The position numbers and the translations under genes are program-made. 64,000 nt of DNA from Anthoceros angustus (taxonomy: Eukaryota; Streptophyta; Anthocerotopsida; Anthocerotales; Anthocerotaceae). Location: assembly GCA_010909165.1 (NCBI GenBank), contig MU008158.1:1389478-1453477 (forward strand), in the 5' to 3' direction. Of this stretch, positions 24,780 to 34,851 are shown piece by piece (positions within the stretch are counted from its first letter, which is position 1; each line of letters begins with the position of its first letter). Below the pieces are notes generated by a model. It did no database searches. It saw only the letters and a list, made by a program, of their open reading frames with translations, and was not told the origin of the DNA.

Positions 24780-26178
24780 CTCAAACAGTGCAAACAACTC
24801 CTTTTGTTTCTTCGATAACTACAAACGGTAGAATGCGTTAAGTTACCTCCATTTCAAGTCGGCGCCCCGCCGTAAATACCTTCGACTAACGTCATGTGTG
24901 CTGAAGATTCCCACACTACGAAAGTGTGACTTTATGTTCTGGATAATGCGCAGATGTTAGAAATATGCAATTGAAGAATATAACTTAATATAACTTATAA
25001 ATTTAAGAAATTACCTTTTGAATGTTTTTTGTTGTCTCTGGATCCTCCATAAGCGCCAACAGGTCTGTAGTTTTGAGCTCTTTATTTTGAATGGCTTCAG
25101 ATATCTCTGCAAGTCACAACATGGGAAATTTAGGCATAAATAAACATTATAAAAACAAAAATGCAAAGGTACTTTTCTGAATCTCTATATATTGTTCAAA
25201 GGTTGGTGTAGTCCCATCTGCGTTGAGGATTGGCTGACTGGTCTTTGAGGCTATGCTCCCATATGGGAGCATATTTGTTTTTGAACTCTTGAAAAATCTG
25301 GAATCGGTAGTTATTCATCCATTTTCCAAATTCAGTGAATTCTTTAGAAGGGCCATAAGTTGGAGCATTGTCTTGAGTCCTCTATTTTCCTCTTTTTTCC
25401 TGTAAAATGGAGAATTTTGTTAAAGAGGATATTGCATTTTGTTAAATAGGGATATATAGACTTGAGTCATAATTTTGACCAACCCGATGTGAGATGTCCG
25501 TTGATTTTGTCGTATGTCGTGTATTTTGTCTTTGATTTCTTTAGCAGCATTGTTCTGCAAAGACTGTAACGCATAGTTAACAAATTGGCGTGAAATACTA
25601 CATGATGTAAAATGCATTTATTTATTTACCTCTAGTATTGATTGAATGGAGATTTGATGCCCGTTAAATCTTCTAACTAGAGTCATTGTCTCCAACTCTA
25701 ACTGTGCTGTTGTTCGTAAGTTCTTTTTGATATCCTGCACATGTTAATTTTTATAAGTTAGTCTTCATATCCATGTCGAATGTAATTTTATAAGGCGGTA
25801 AAAGTGCACTTTTTTATCTTGTCCAATTGAGCGTATCCGGTAAGGAGTAAGTCTTTTTGTCCATCGATGAAAACATGGTGTGCTCCGTGAGAACTGGAAA
25901 ACATGCATAAATTAGTTCATCGTACTAAAACTCGAGCATTTTGGTTCTCAACTATAGTATCTTTGCAACATTGTACCTTTTTCCACGTCTTTCTTATTTC
26001 AAGGAGTGATTTCAAACTCGATTTCGTGCCATATCCTCGGATCCCCATGGGCGGAGCATGATTGTTTGACCGCCACCACAACCTCGGGTTCTCGCACGCG
26101 GCTTTCCGTCACAAAAATGACCGTGGAGAGCGAGAGCGATTTGAGCGACGAAAATTTACCTTCTTCAATGTCAACCAT
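24780..26178 (-). pseudogene. Unrecognised multi-exon YR-element gene
   Basis: Successive minus-strand segments are open and bounded by plausible splice sites: 26178-25999 (MVDIEEGKFSSLKSL ...), 25893 to about 25809 (SHGAHHVFIDGQKDLLLTGY), 25734-25630 (LRTTAQLELETMTLVRRF), 25554-25462 (NNAAKEIKDKIHDIRQNQ), 25400-25173 (KEFTEFGKWMNNYRFQIFQE, with frame changes), 25106-25015 (ISEAIQNKELKTTDLLALME), and a last piece ending at 24780 (KKQKELFALFE). The ELFALFE exon and its GTTAGT donor are also present in copies 1 (about 11.6 kb) and 2 (about 45.2 kb), which argues that it is coding. The first exon ends in a stop before the expected donor, so this copy is probably dead. I do not recognise the family; the middle is charged and helical-looking. 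Confidence 0.5.
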
Positions 26179-26199
26179 GTCTGCTTTCTCCCGAATCCA

Positions 26200-28000
26200 T
26201 TAAAGTGGAAACATATGGACGTTAAAGAACGCTTAAAATCAAGGGACTTGTGATAAGTAGAAAGCTCTACACCGCATGCTATACGTACGCATTCGCCACG
26301 GTTGCGGTTGCGCGTGTAACACTTGCCTACAAAGAATCGCAAACATGCAATTGCATGCGTCAACAGATACATGTAGGGTGCCGTTGAGTCTGACTCTGCG
26401 ATAAAAGAAACATAACTTACGCTCAATAAAGAACTTCGTGGAACCCCTGTCTTGAAGAGAGTTCTTGTAAAGTCCGTCTAAGTGAGGACAAGTGTCGAGG
26501 GGATATACACTCAAACAACTAAAGACCTGAACCTAAAGAACTCGATACAAAAATGAGACTGTTCTCACGGACAAACAAAGCACAAGCTCGCAGGAATTGA
26601 AGTAATAAAGCATGTTGTCGGACTTACAGTTACATGCAAGGTTCACTGACGATAGCTACTGGGGTAACAAGGCAAAAGTGAAACAACTTACTTGGCCAAA
26701 GCACTTCGAGGACCCGGATGTATAGTGTTTGCGCGGTAGTAGTCCCCGCATACCATAAAGGTTGAAGTGAAAGCCAGAGTTATTATGTGTTCTTCAGAGT
26801 GGCTACGAGACAAAGACTGCTACAGAACGGAACGGACTACATCAAATGAAAGAAAAAGACGCTGACAAATATGATAAACGCAGTCAAGTTGAAAAGCACA
26901 AGGTTTGTTACTAACCTGAAAACTTGATGTTTGCTTGTGAGGAATCCCTGCGACGAAGAATAGAACACAAGATGAGCGACGGGACACATAAAGATGAAAA
27001 CGGTCATACAATGAAAGTCAGAGCTACCAAACTTGGCGGCGCCGGGTTCTCGACCTTTCTTGTCGCAGAACGCCTTCCTCGCAAACGTGCTCAAAACCGA
27101 GGTGAGTAGCCACAAATGATGCTGATGTATGTACTTCAAAAAGTCGTCAAGGGTCAAGGAGGAAGGCGAGAAGAGAGGAAACACACCTCACTACAGAGAA
27201 AAAAGACACTGGTCAATGGTGAGGCATGGAAGTACAGAGCCCAAGGCGGGCAAAGGATCAGGAGAAGATACAGCAGCCTTGGCGGTGAGCGGTAGGGGCG
27301 AGTAGAAGAACCAAAGAACAAGGCGCTGGCAGGTGGGGCGAGAAAGGAAGCTGAGCTGGCAGCGTGTAGGCCTAGGAGAGAACTAAGAGTGGACACCAAC
27401 CCCGAGAGTGCAGCGTGTGTGAGGGCGCTGTCAAGAAGTAGTCGTGACAAGGTCATTGAGGAAAATCAAGGGCAAGAAAGGATGCTTTGTTTAAAGTGAT
27501 GATGAGACAAATTGCAAACCCAACCTGACCTTCTGCCGGGTCCATGAGGCTCCTCCGCAACGCCTCCCTTGTCACCCGAGGTGGGCGAATCATGATGTGA
27601 GCATGGAGCCTCCGCTTGGACAGTGGCGTTAGAGGCTAGCGACAAGTGACCATGGTGAACCTTCACGCCTGGGAGATCCGAGAGACCACAGAGGAAATGC
27701 TGCTAGGGGCGATTGAGAGTTCGAGCGGGAGAGCTGCTTAAGTAGTCCCATTTTAGGGTTCCAGAAGGTTCGAGGTTTGCGTGGGCAGCTTTGTGGACCG
27801 CCAGCGACGCTTCGCCCGCTTAGAGCTTCGGATTTTAGGTTTGGATCTGCATGGCTAGGTTTGGAATAGAATGACTAGGTTTGGCCGAGCGGTGGCGGCA
27901 TCGAATGGCGAACGAGGTTCTGTCCTCCGGAAGCTTAGGTTCGCATTTTCAAATTAGGTCTCGTAGAGAGAGAGTGGCGCCCGATGAGCGAGAACGGTAG
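26200..28000. other. Upstream and spacer part of YR copy 3
   Basis: Broken frames only. The stretch 27.7-28.0 kb resembles in layout the promoter-side segment of copies 1 and 2, with aggtttgg/ttaggtt words. No gene is supported. Confidence 0.35.
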
Positions 28001-28011
28001 GGTTGGTGGCC

Positions 28012-28018
28012 TATAAGG
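28012..28018 (+). promoter_or_regulatory. TATA-like box in YR copy 3
   Basis: ggtggccTATAAGGcgcctcc lies where copies 1 and 2 have TATAAAAG, just before a T-rich tract. It is weaker than the other two but in the same position. Confidence 0.4.
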
Positions 28019-28149
28019 CGCCTCCTGGGAGTTCAAAGTCTTTCGGCCTCTGGATGGAGTGCGAGTAGTCATGAGTCATGTGTTAGGGTTTGTAGTCATG
28101 TTGTGTTTTTAGGCAGTGCTCAATGTAGGGAAGGCCAAATTGTGTGTGT

Positions 28150-28700
28150 TCTTTGAAGTTGTGTTTCAAGGGCCAAGGCTCTTTCACTATTGCTTCGTTC
28201 CAAGTCCAAGGTCTTTAGGTAGCGCTTTTGGCGCCTCAGTGTGGTAGACCGCCTGTCGCTCGCTCCCTCGCTTCAAATGCTTCATTTGCATGCACGCCCG
28301 CCTAAGGTGCCTGTGGTCGCTTCCAAAGGCAGGATCCAGCCGAGTTCTAGTTTGCAGCCAATGTTCTCGTGCTGCCCCAAGCTAAGGCCTTCAGGTGCTG
28401 TCCTTCAAGGCCGAGGTGTTCTGTGCGCCTCAAGGCTAAGTCTTTGTTCAAGTTTTCCGTGCCCGCACCAAGCTTAAGGCCTTGTTCAAGGTTCTTTCAG
28501 CTCGTCTGGCTCATGCCTTTGCCGTTTGTTCAAGGCCAAGGTCTCTCGAAGTTTGTTTCAAGGCCAAGGTCGCTTTTCAGCTCGCTTTCTTTTTCAAAGG
28601 CGTGGGTTTCCTGTGTCCAAGGTCAAGGTGTCCCCGCACTTAAGGTCCGTGTTATTGCCGCGTCAAGGCCAAGGTGTTTTTGGCAATCAAGGCCGTGTGT
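28150..28700 (+). repeat. Degenerate caaggccaaggt repeat tract
   Basis: The word caaggccaaggt and variants (tcaaggccaagg, caaggtcaaggt, ccaagctaagg) recur about every 30-60 bases within T-rich DNA. It may be part of the leader of YR copy 3. Open frames through it have Phe/Ser/Arg-rich translations and are not convincing. Confidence 0.6.
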
Positions 28701-29049
28701 TCGCAGGTGAAGGCCTTCGCCTCCCATGTGAAGTCATTTTTCGCTACGTTGTTGTTCTGCTGCTCGTTTTTCCATTGTTGTTTTGCTACTGCTTTTGTGC
28801 GGTTTTGTCTTTGATTGTCGCTATGGTCGGTGTATCGGGCTCGCCATCGGTCTCGCTGCACCGCGCTTGTTTTCATGTCGCCGTCAGTGCTAAGCAAAAG
28901 CGCAGGCTTTTGTCATTCTTAGGAATGACTCTTTGCATGCATAAATGTTGTCGATTCTGTCTCATACGCCCTTCGCTGCTAGTCACTACTATTTGTCCTC
29001 AAAACAACGCCTCCAAAACAACGGTTGAAAAGGCGTTGTTTAGGTTCTG

Positions 29050-30640
29050 AGCCATACCTCGCTTTGGTGTGGATTTACTACTAGGTCCGGTAATTCTTAA
29101 TGAGTAATTTTAGTTCTTAACAAATAATTTTAATTTCAATGATTAATTTTAAATTTAATCAATATAGTATATAATTAATCAGATATTTAGTAAAACAATG
29201 GAATACACTTAACGCTTTCATCCGCATCCAACGGTCCCGTCCTGCTCCAACTTGTCGAACTTAGTACCCGGCCGAATCCAACGGGCCCCGCCCCCACTTC
29301 ATGAGCACATCCTGCCCTGCTCGGAGTCGAGAAGCCCATCCGTCCTGCTCGACCCTAGGAGCCTTTTCCTGGCCCCAAGGGCTCGTCCGATCCTAACGGT
29401 TCCTGCCTCATTCTAACGTGTACTCCCAAGTTCGGCCCTAAGTGATCCCGTCTGCCTCAACGGCTCCGGGTCCGATCCTATCAGCCTGCCTGACTCTAAC
29501 GGGATCGGCTCCAAGTCGCATCCCCTGTCTGACGGGTCTCGCATATCCGAGTGTGGTGAGGACAGTTAAAATGGGTTGTAGAGAAAGAGAGGTTCGACCC
29601 CAAGACCTCCGACACTACACCTGGACAATCGGACCAATAGATGACGAACAATAGATGTTTTTTACATATACATCACTTTGAAAAACACGTCCATCACAGA
29701 CAACTACCAGCAAGCATCCAGTATTTCGAGGATCCTTTCTTCTCAAGCTTGTCTACACCGGAGTTCGTTATGCAAGCTCCCGACCTAAGCTCGGATCCGG
29801 TTTGGAGCGGATTTCGAGGGCACCGATTCCGAGAATGTGCCGGAGGATGTGCTTATGAATCGGAGTCAACATCAGAGACCGGGAGAAGGAGAAGCGGCGG
29901 AGATTAGGTACCCTTGTGCTCGAATTGCCGCTGGTGGCTCATGGATGGAAGGCTGAATGCTGCCGGTGTCCAGCATTGATGCTCGCGTTGGTGCGTGTGT
30001 GCACGGCAGTCTGAATTGGCCACCAAGGAGCGGGCAAAAGGTCCGGTGAGAGTGCCTTGTTGATCCTCCCGCCCATAGTTGCAAGGAAGCCATGGAATTC
30101 GGGAGAGCAGGATGATGAGGTTGCAGCAGACGCTTGTTTCATCCGCCAAGCTGTTTGAGTTAGTTAGGTGACGACCTCACAAGGCCGGAGAAAATGAGAG
30201 ATACACAAAATGGAACCGCTGGTAGAGCATTTGACCGGTGATGGATGCCGATGGTATCAAGCCATTGGAACACCCACAAGATGCTTAATCACTTCGCGGT
30301 GCGAAGCTTGATGGAGGCATTTTCCCTTTGGGCTTTACATCGAGGTGACTTCCATCAATGCCAAAGCCGCTCAAATGTCCTAAGTCTGCGAAGGAAGGTT
30401 ATATACTATCGCTCGCTATGGTCCACGCTATGGATCAATCGTCCATCCTCGGTGTCTCATGATTTCTCATGGACTCTTTGTTTTCAAATCTAACAGCTTG
30501 TAAAGTTCCCAGCAGTATGTGGTCAAAAATTGGCCAAGGTTAAATTGCCGCTTGCATGGTATGTGTCTCCTCATTTATCAACCGCCTGGATCACATCGAT
30601 CTCGCCACCTGCAGGTTCGAGGAGGCTCATCGTCTGAATA
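29050..30640. other. CACTA element interior without a recognisable gene
   Basis: An A+T-rich patch (29,090-29,210) is followed by short broken frames. I see nothing assignable. Confidence 0.4.
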
Positions 30641-31007
30641 GCGTATATGACCAGGCATCCCGACGAACTAAAGCAAAACAAATGGAAATGGATTGTTGAT
30701 GTTGACTACTATATGCAGCATCATTTTGTGAACTTCCAGTATGTGAGGTGTCTCGGATCTAACAAATCAAGGCTAAGCGTACCGCCTTTTTGCCGATTCA
30801 TCCTCGTCATGGAATGTACCAGTAGATTAACAAGTTGCAATGTCTATGTCGATCGCCTCCTAGTCTCGATTTAACTTCCCGATTCGCTTCAATATTGCGC
30901 CCAAAGGTGAGGTCGTTGAAGATGCCTCAGAACTGGCCGCTCGGTTCATTGATGGCACCTTCGCCTTACGTACCACCATTTGATGGTTTTGCATTCGCAA
31001 GCCGGAG

Positions 31008-31598
31008 TTGCTTGGCTTGATGTGGCGGATGGATTGGTACACACTATCTGCTCGGCAATTGGTGAGTGGGCTTAGTGTCATCATCGTTATATGTTTGTTC
31101 ATATCTCACATGGTCATGGTGGATTGTGCTCCTTTCATTTTTGGTAACGTCTGGAAGCCTTATGAGCATCTGATAGATAAGTTTGGGAGATTTAAGCTAT
31201 GGCATGCGGGGGTTCCCCGCTTGTGGCAATCTCCTTCTCCTTTTTGTTCGAGGGTGCTGGACATGTACCTCCTTGGGGCAACCTCTACCACAAAGACATG
31301 TGTATGCGGTTCTAGTTTGTATGCGACCATTTTCAACGGGTGGCTGGAACCCAAGTCTCGACATGTACATTCTTCCATCTTCGGATTATTCACATCCTCA
31401 TTTGGCCAGCACATTACACCAACCATCTTCGTACATGAGATGAAGCGCTTTGGGGTTGATCCGCAGTCGCTGGTCAACCGCATTACATCAAATGCGACGA
31501 GCCGAGTGGCTCTCAACATGCAATTCATTCACTATGGTCAAGAGTATTATCCTTCTCACGAACAAGCAGCAATTTTGGGCTGCGATGTAGAGACCTAA
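31008..31598 (+). CDS. Unrecognised 196-codon open frame in the small CACTA element
   Basis: The longest open frame of this element. It includes WKPYEHLIDKFGRFKLWHAG, then FGQHITPTIFVHEMKRFG, VDPQSLVNRI and MQFIHYGQEYYPSHEQAA. The last parts loosely resemble the C-terminal region of tyrosine recombinases (T-P-x-x-F-x-H ... Tyr near the end), but the first catalytic Arg box is not evident and the N-terminal third looks out of frame. The first codon is a long way from any upstream signal. The product is unknown and the call rests on length and the local composition. Confidence 0.3.
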   Translation: MLGLMWRMDWYTLSARQLVSGLSVIIVICLFISHMVMVDCAPFIFGNVWKPYEHLIDKFGRFKLWHAGVPRLWQSPSPFCSRVLDMYLLGATSTTKTCVCGSSLYATIFNGWLEPKSRHVHSSIFGLFTSSFGQHITPTIFVHEMKRFGVDPQSLVNRITSNATSRVALNMQFIHYGQEYYPSHEQAAILGCDVET

Positions 31599-32750
31599 TG
31601 CTCTCATCGCAATGTGATGTGTTTCAAACCTCTTCTTGTACGCAATTGCTTTCTTGCCTTCAAACCATGCCTTCGACCAGAATCCTGGTGCAATGGCGTA
31701 TGTGTGGTTTTCATCTTTGTTCTAACAACTTGCTTTGGTTGGATTGAAGTGCAACCGACATGCCTTGTTACCGCGGCGGGTATCGCATCGATGGATTGCG
31801 GTGGCTATATTGCGGTTGCGTGTTTGTGCTCATTTTTCAGCTTGGTGTTGCGAGCCTAGGTGAGATCCTTTGTATCATGTTGTTAAGACACTTAGCAAGA
31901 TCATACACCGCAGACGACAAAAGAGTCCATCCTCTTGTCGGGTCATGTATGTGCCTCCTGTTTTTGTCCGCAGTTGACACACCATTCGATGTTTCAACCG
32001 CCAAAGTTGAAAGTCTCTCCCTTATTTTGGTTGCGTTCCTCTCTACTACCAAGTAGTCAGTAGTCTATATGCTTGCACGCCTTGCAACAAATGTTTCGTG
32101 TGAGAATCGGAAGCCATGAATTGAGGGTAACTAAACAAATTGGGTCACCGCAACACCTTTTCAACAGACATTTCGAATCAACTCTTTCAACGTCTTGAGT
32201 GAAGGTCAAATCGCAGGCCCTTCTTCCTTTCTTTGGCATCCACGACTTAAAAATGCCAACAAAGCGGGTAAGGAACAGAGTGTTGTACCTCTTTAGCCGT
32301 GAAAAACTTCTTTCTGCAGACTGGGAATTGAACCCGAGCATCCTCAAGTTATCATCCCATTTTTAATAAAGTATTTCATTGAGTAATTATTATTTTATAA
32401 GCCAAATGGGGAAAAATTGAAACGGGGAATGGGAACAGGACAGAACGGGCGTGACGAGAACGGGCGGACGAAGCGGACACAATGATGGAGCGGTGGGCGG
32501 GGCGACCGCAGTACGAAAACGGAAAGAAATAATGGGAGCAGGGTTAGGTATGGGTTAAAGATGAGTTAGGAAAACAACGGTTCCTAAATTTAAAACGAAA
32601 ACAACGGTATTTCGTTGTTTTCAGCTAGGTTCGGGTGGCCGTTGTTTTTCCAACTTTTCCGTTGTTTTTTACAAACATGCGTTGTTTTCACACGTTGTTT
32701 TGGATCCTCAAATGTAGTAGTGAGTTATTCTCGTTGCGTAGTTTTTTAGT

Positions 32751-33090
32751 TCGAGTGTTCTTGTTTGCTGTGACGCCAGCCTTTGGTGTCTGCCGTTTTA
32801 TGAAAACGACCAGCAGTAACTCTCTTCGACTTAGAGCTTTCGAACTTGTTTTGTTGCAGCTAGGCTTAGTTTGTAAGGTCACATCTTTGTGATGATTGTG
32901 TAATGCGTTGTGACTCAAGCTTTCGATATTCTAGCTCGAGTGTTCTTGTTTCGTGTTTTGCCAGCCTTTGGTGTCTGGTTCGTTTTTATGAAAACGACCA
33001 GTAGTAACTCTCTTCGACTTAGAGCTTTCGAGGTTGTGTGGTTGCAGCTAGGCTTAGTTTGTAAGGTCAGCTGCAAGGTGTGATGATTGT
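32751..33090. repeat. 185-bp tandem duplication
   Basis: The unit tcgagtgttcttgttt ... gccagcctttggtgtct ... gaaaacgaccag ... ggcttagtttgtaaggtca occurs at 32,751 and again at 32,936 with small differences. It lies just right of the inserted CACTA element in YR copy 3. Confidence 0.9.
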
Positions 33091-33120
33091 ACTCTTCTGA
33101 CAGCGTTTTTTTTATTTCAT

Positions 33121-33355
33121 TGTCTTCTTACCATCTTGCTTTTTTTGATGCAGTCAAGTTTTCCCGTCAAAGTTGGACTCTCAGTTCGGCACCAATGCGT
33201 GTCAGTGTGGTTTTGTTCATATGTCTCGTTCCACCCGACTTGTACGTAATGTCGACAGTAGTCTTGTTCATTGTCTTCTTACCATCTGCTCGCTTTTTTT
33301 GATGCAGTCAAGTTTTCCCGTCAAAGTTGGACTCTCAGTTCGGCACCCAACTTGG
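33121..33355. repeat. About 85-bp direct repeat, 151 bp apart
   Basis: tgtcttcttaccatct ... ttttttgatgcagtcaag and ttttcccgtcaaagttgg followed by actctcagttcggcacc occurs at 33,121 and at 33,272. The spacing unit of 151 bp suggests a partial tandem duplication. Confidence 0.88.
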
Positions 33356-33359
33356 TACG

Positions 33360-34850
33360 TTATCGACAGTGTAGTCTTGTTCAGTCTTCGTGTGAGTTGT
33401 GCTTTATTGTTCAGTATCTTTTTTGTTCAGTACAGTAATTCAGTACTTACTAATCTTGTCTTTCCTGTTACAACTCTATTGGTTTTCCTGTCTTACCAGG
33501 TCCTGGTTTTCCGAGTTGTTGGTTCTTTTTAAAGGTGTGGTTGATATTGATGTCTTTAATTTGGTCATGAAAGTACCTTCTAATGTTTTTGGCCACTTTG
33601 TGAATAGTTTGCTGACACGCGGGTTCTAGATGCAGAAAAGCTTGGTTCAAGTACCGGACGTCATGCAGGATTTCGTCCTGGCGTGACTTCTACGTGTGGT
33701 ATGCAACTGTTCATACATTTTGATAGTCGATTGGGTTGTTTTTTGGCGTAAATTATTTTCGGTAGTTTTTCCAGCGTTTCTTTCTGATGTCGTGCGGTTG
33801 ATCGATGCATGTCAAGCTCAGTAGTTTGATGGCTTTTTCACTATAATTGTTGTCACGTGAGTTAGTAGTCATTTGTTCACTATAATTGTTGTCATCTGAC
33901 TATATCAAGGTAGTATCTCCTTTGTGTTTCGTATGCGAGTTTGGAGGTTTACATCTGAGATGCCTGCGGTATGATGTTCGTAGTTGTATCGTTATACATT
34001 TTTGTAGAGATCGTCGTATTTCCATATCGCATAGTTAAAGGTTACTTCCTTTTACATTGGTATGTCTTTGTGACATAATGGTTATTCCGTGACTTGTTGT
34101 TTACTGCCTCCGACAGCGTTTGCTGATTTCTCTGGTTTTGGTTATTATTGTCGGTGTATTGTCAGACTTCAATCCGTTTCTGTCTCGTTTTTCTAAGGTT
34201 CTTGCCTTGATGCAGACAATCCTTGTCCTGGACGTATAAGGAGTTTTGTTTGGGTGTAACCCTGCATATGGTATGTCAACTGTATATTTAAACCCGATGA
34301 TTTCTCCTCATTGATAATTACCTCGTTGTCTTTTAACGTGTAGTCGTGAGTTCTCATGAATAATCTAATTCTTTACTTGTGTGTAGGCTTTATTGTTCAT
34401 CGTGTGAAGGGTTGGCCAACATTCGATTACGTCTGCAGTGAATCGGGATAACCATTCTGAATTTGAAGTCATGATTGAATCTCGTAGTTTGCGTTGTACA
34501 TTCTTGTTGTTTTGTGCGCGGATAACCTTATTTTTGTTTGTTTTTTCCTCTTAAATCTAACTTGCCGACAAAGTCTTCTATTACAGTATGTGGGTGTTGT
34601 TTGAAAAGGAGTTATCTGTTCTCACTAACCAAAAGTGGAGGGATTTCAATATTTAACAATGTGTATATTCAATGAATGTGTGCCATATCCCCCATCCCTA
34701 TCCTCGTCCTCGATTGTTTTATAATCAATTGTTAGACCCTTGGTTCCTATCTGGAAGTTCGAACACCATGTAAGTGCTTTTATTTTGTCTTTTGTCAACT
34801 TCTGCGGGATGTTGGTGTCAAGTTCCTTGACCACTCAATTCTTCTCGCTT
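33360..34850 (+). other. T-rich leader of the recombinase gene in YR copy 3
   Basis: A T-rich tract without a convincing frame, ending just before the ATG at 34,852. It is probably untranslated leader and/or introns. Confidence 0.4.
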
Positions 34851-34851
34851 T

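Larger units (their letters stand above)
28984..32722. mobile_element. Complete CACTA element (3,739 bp) with AGT target duplication
   Basis: The left end is CACTACTATTTGTCCTC and the right end, inverted, is CACTACTACATTTGAGG. Both ends carry several copies of the subterminal word AACAACG or its inverse CGTTGTT (left about 29,004-29,040; right about 32,572-32,700). The trinucleotide agt lies directly outside both ends (28,981-28,983 and 32,723-32,725), as expected for CACTA elements. It splits YR copy 3. It is too short for a full TNP2 gene and no TNP2 motif is seen, so it is probably non-autonomous. Confidence 0.85.

Noticed and set aside
25173-25400. Plant En/Spm TNPA-like protein as identity of the YR minus-strand gene
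   Set aside because: There is a loose similarity in layout (EQYIEIQK followed by a charged helix) but no diagnostic motif, so I left the family open.
31614-32056. Ulp1-type cysteine protease in the small CACTA element
   Set aside because: A MDCGGYIAVACLC-like string recalls the D-C-G box, and CACTA elements can carry Ulp1, but the His and Asp boxes are missing and the frame is short.
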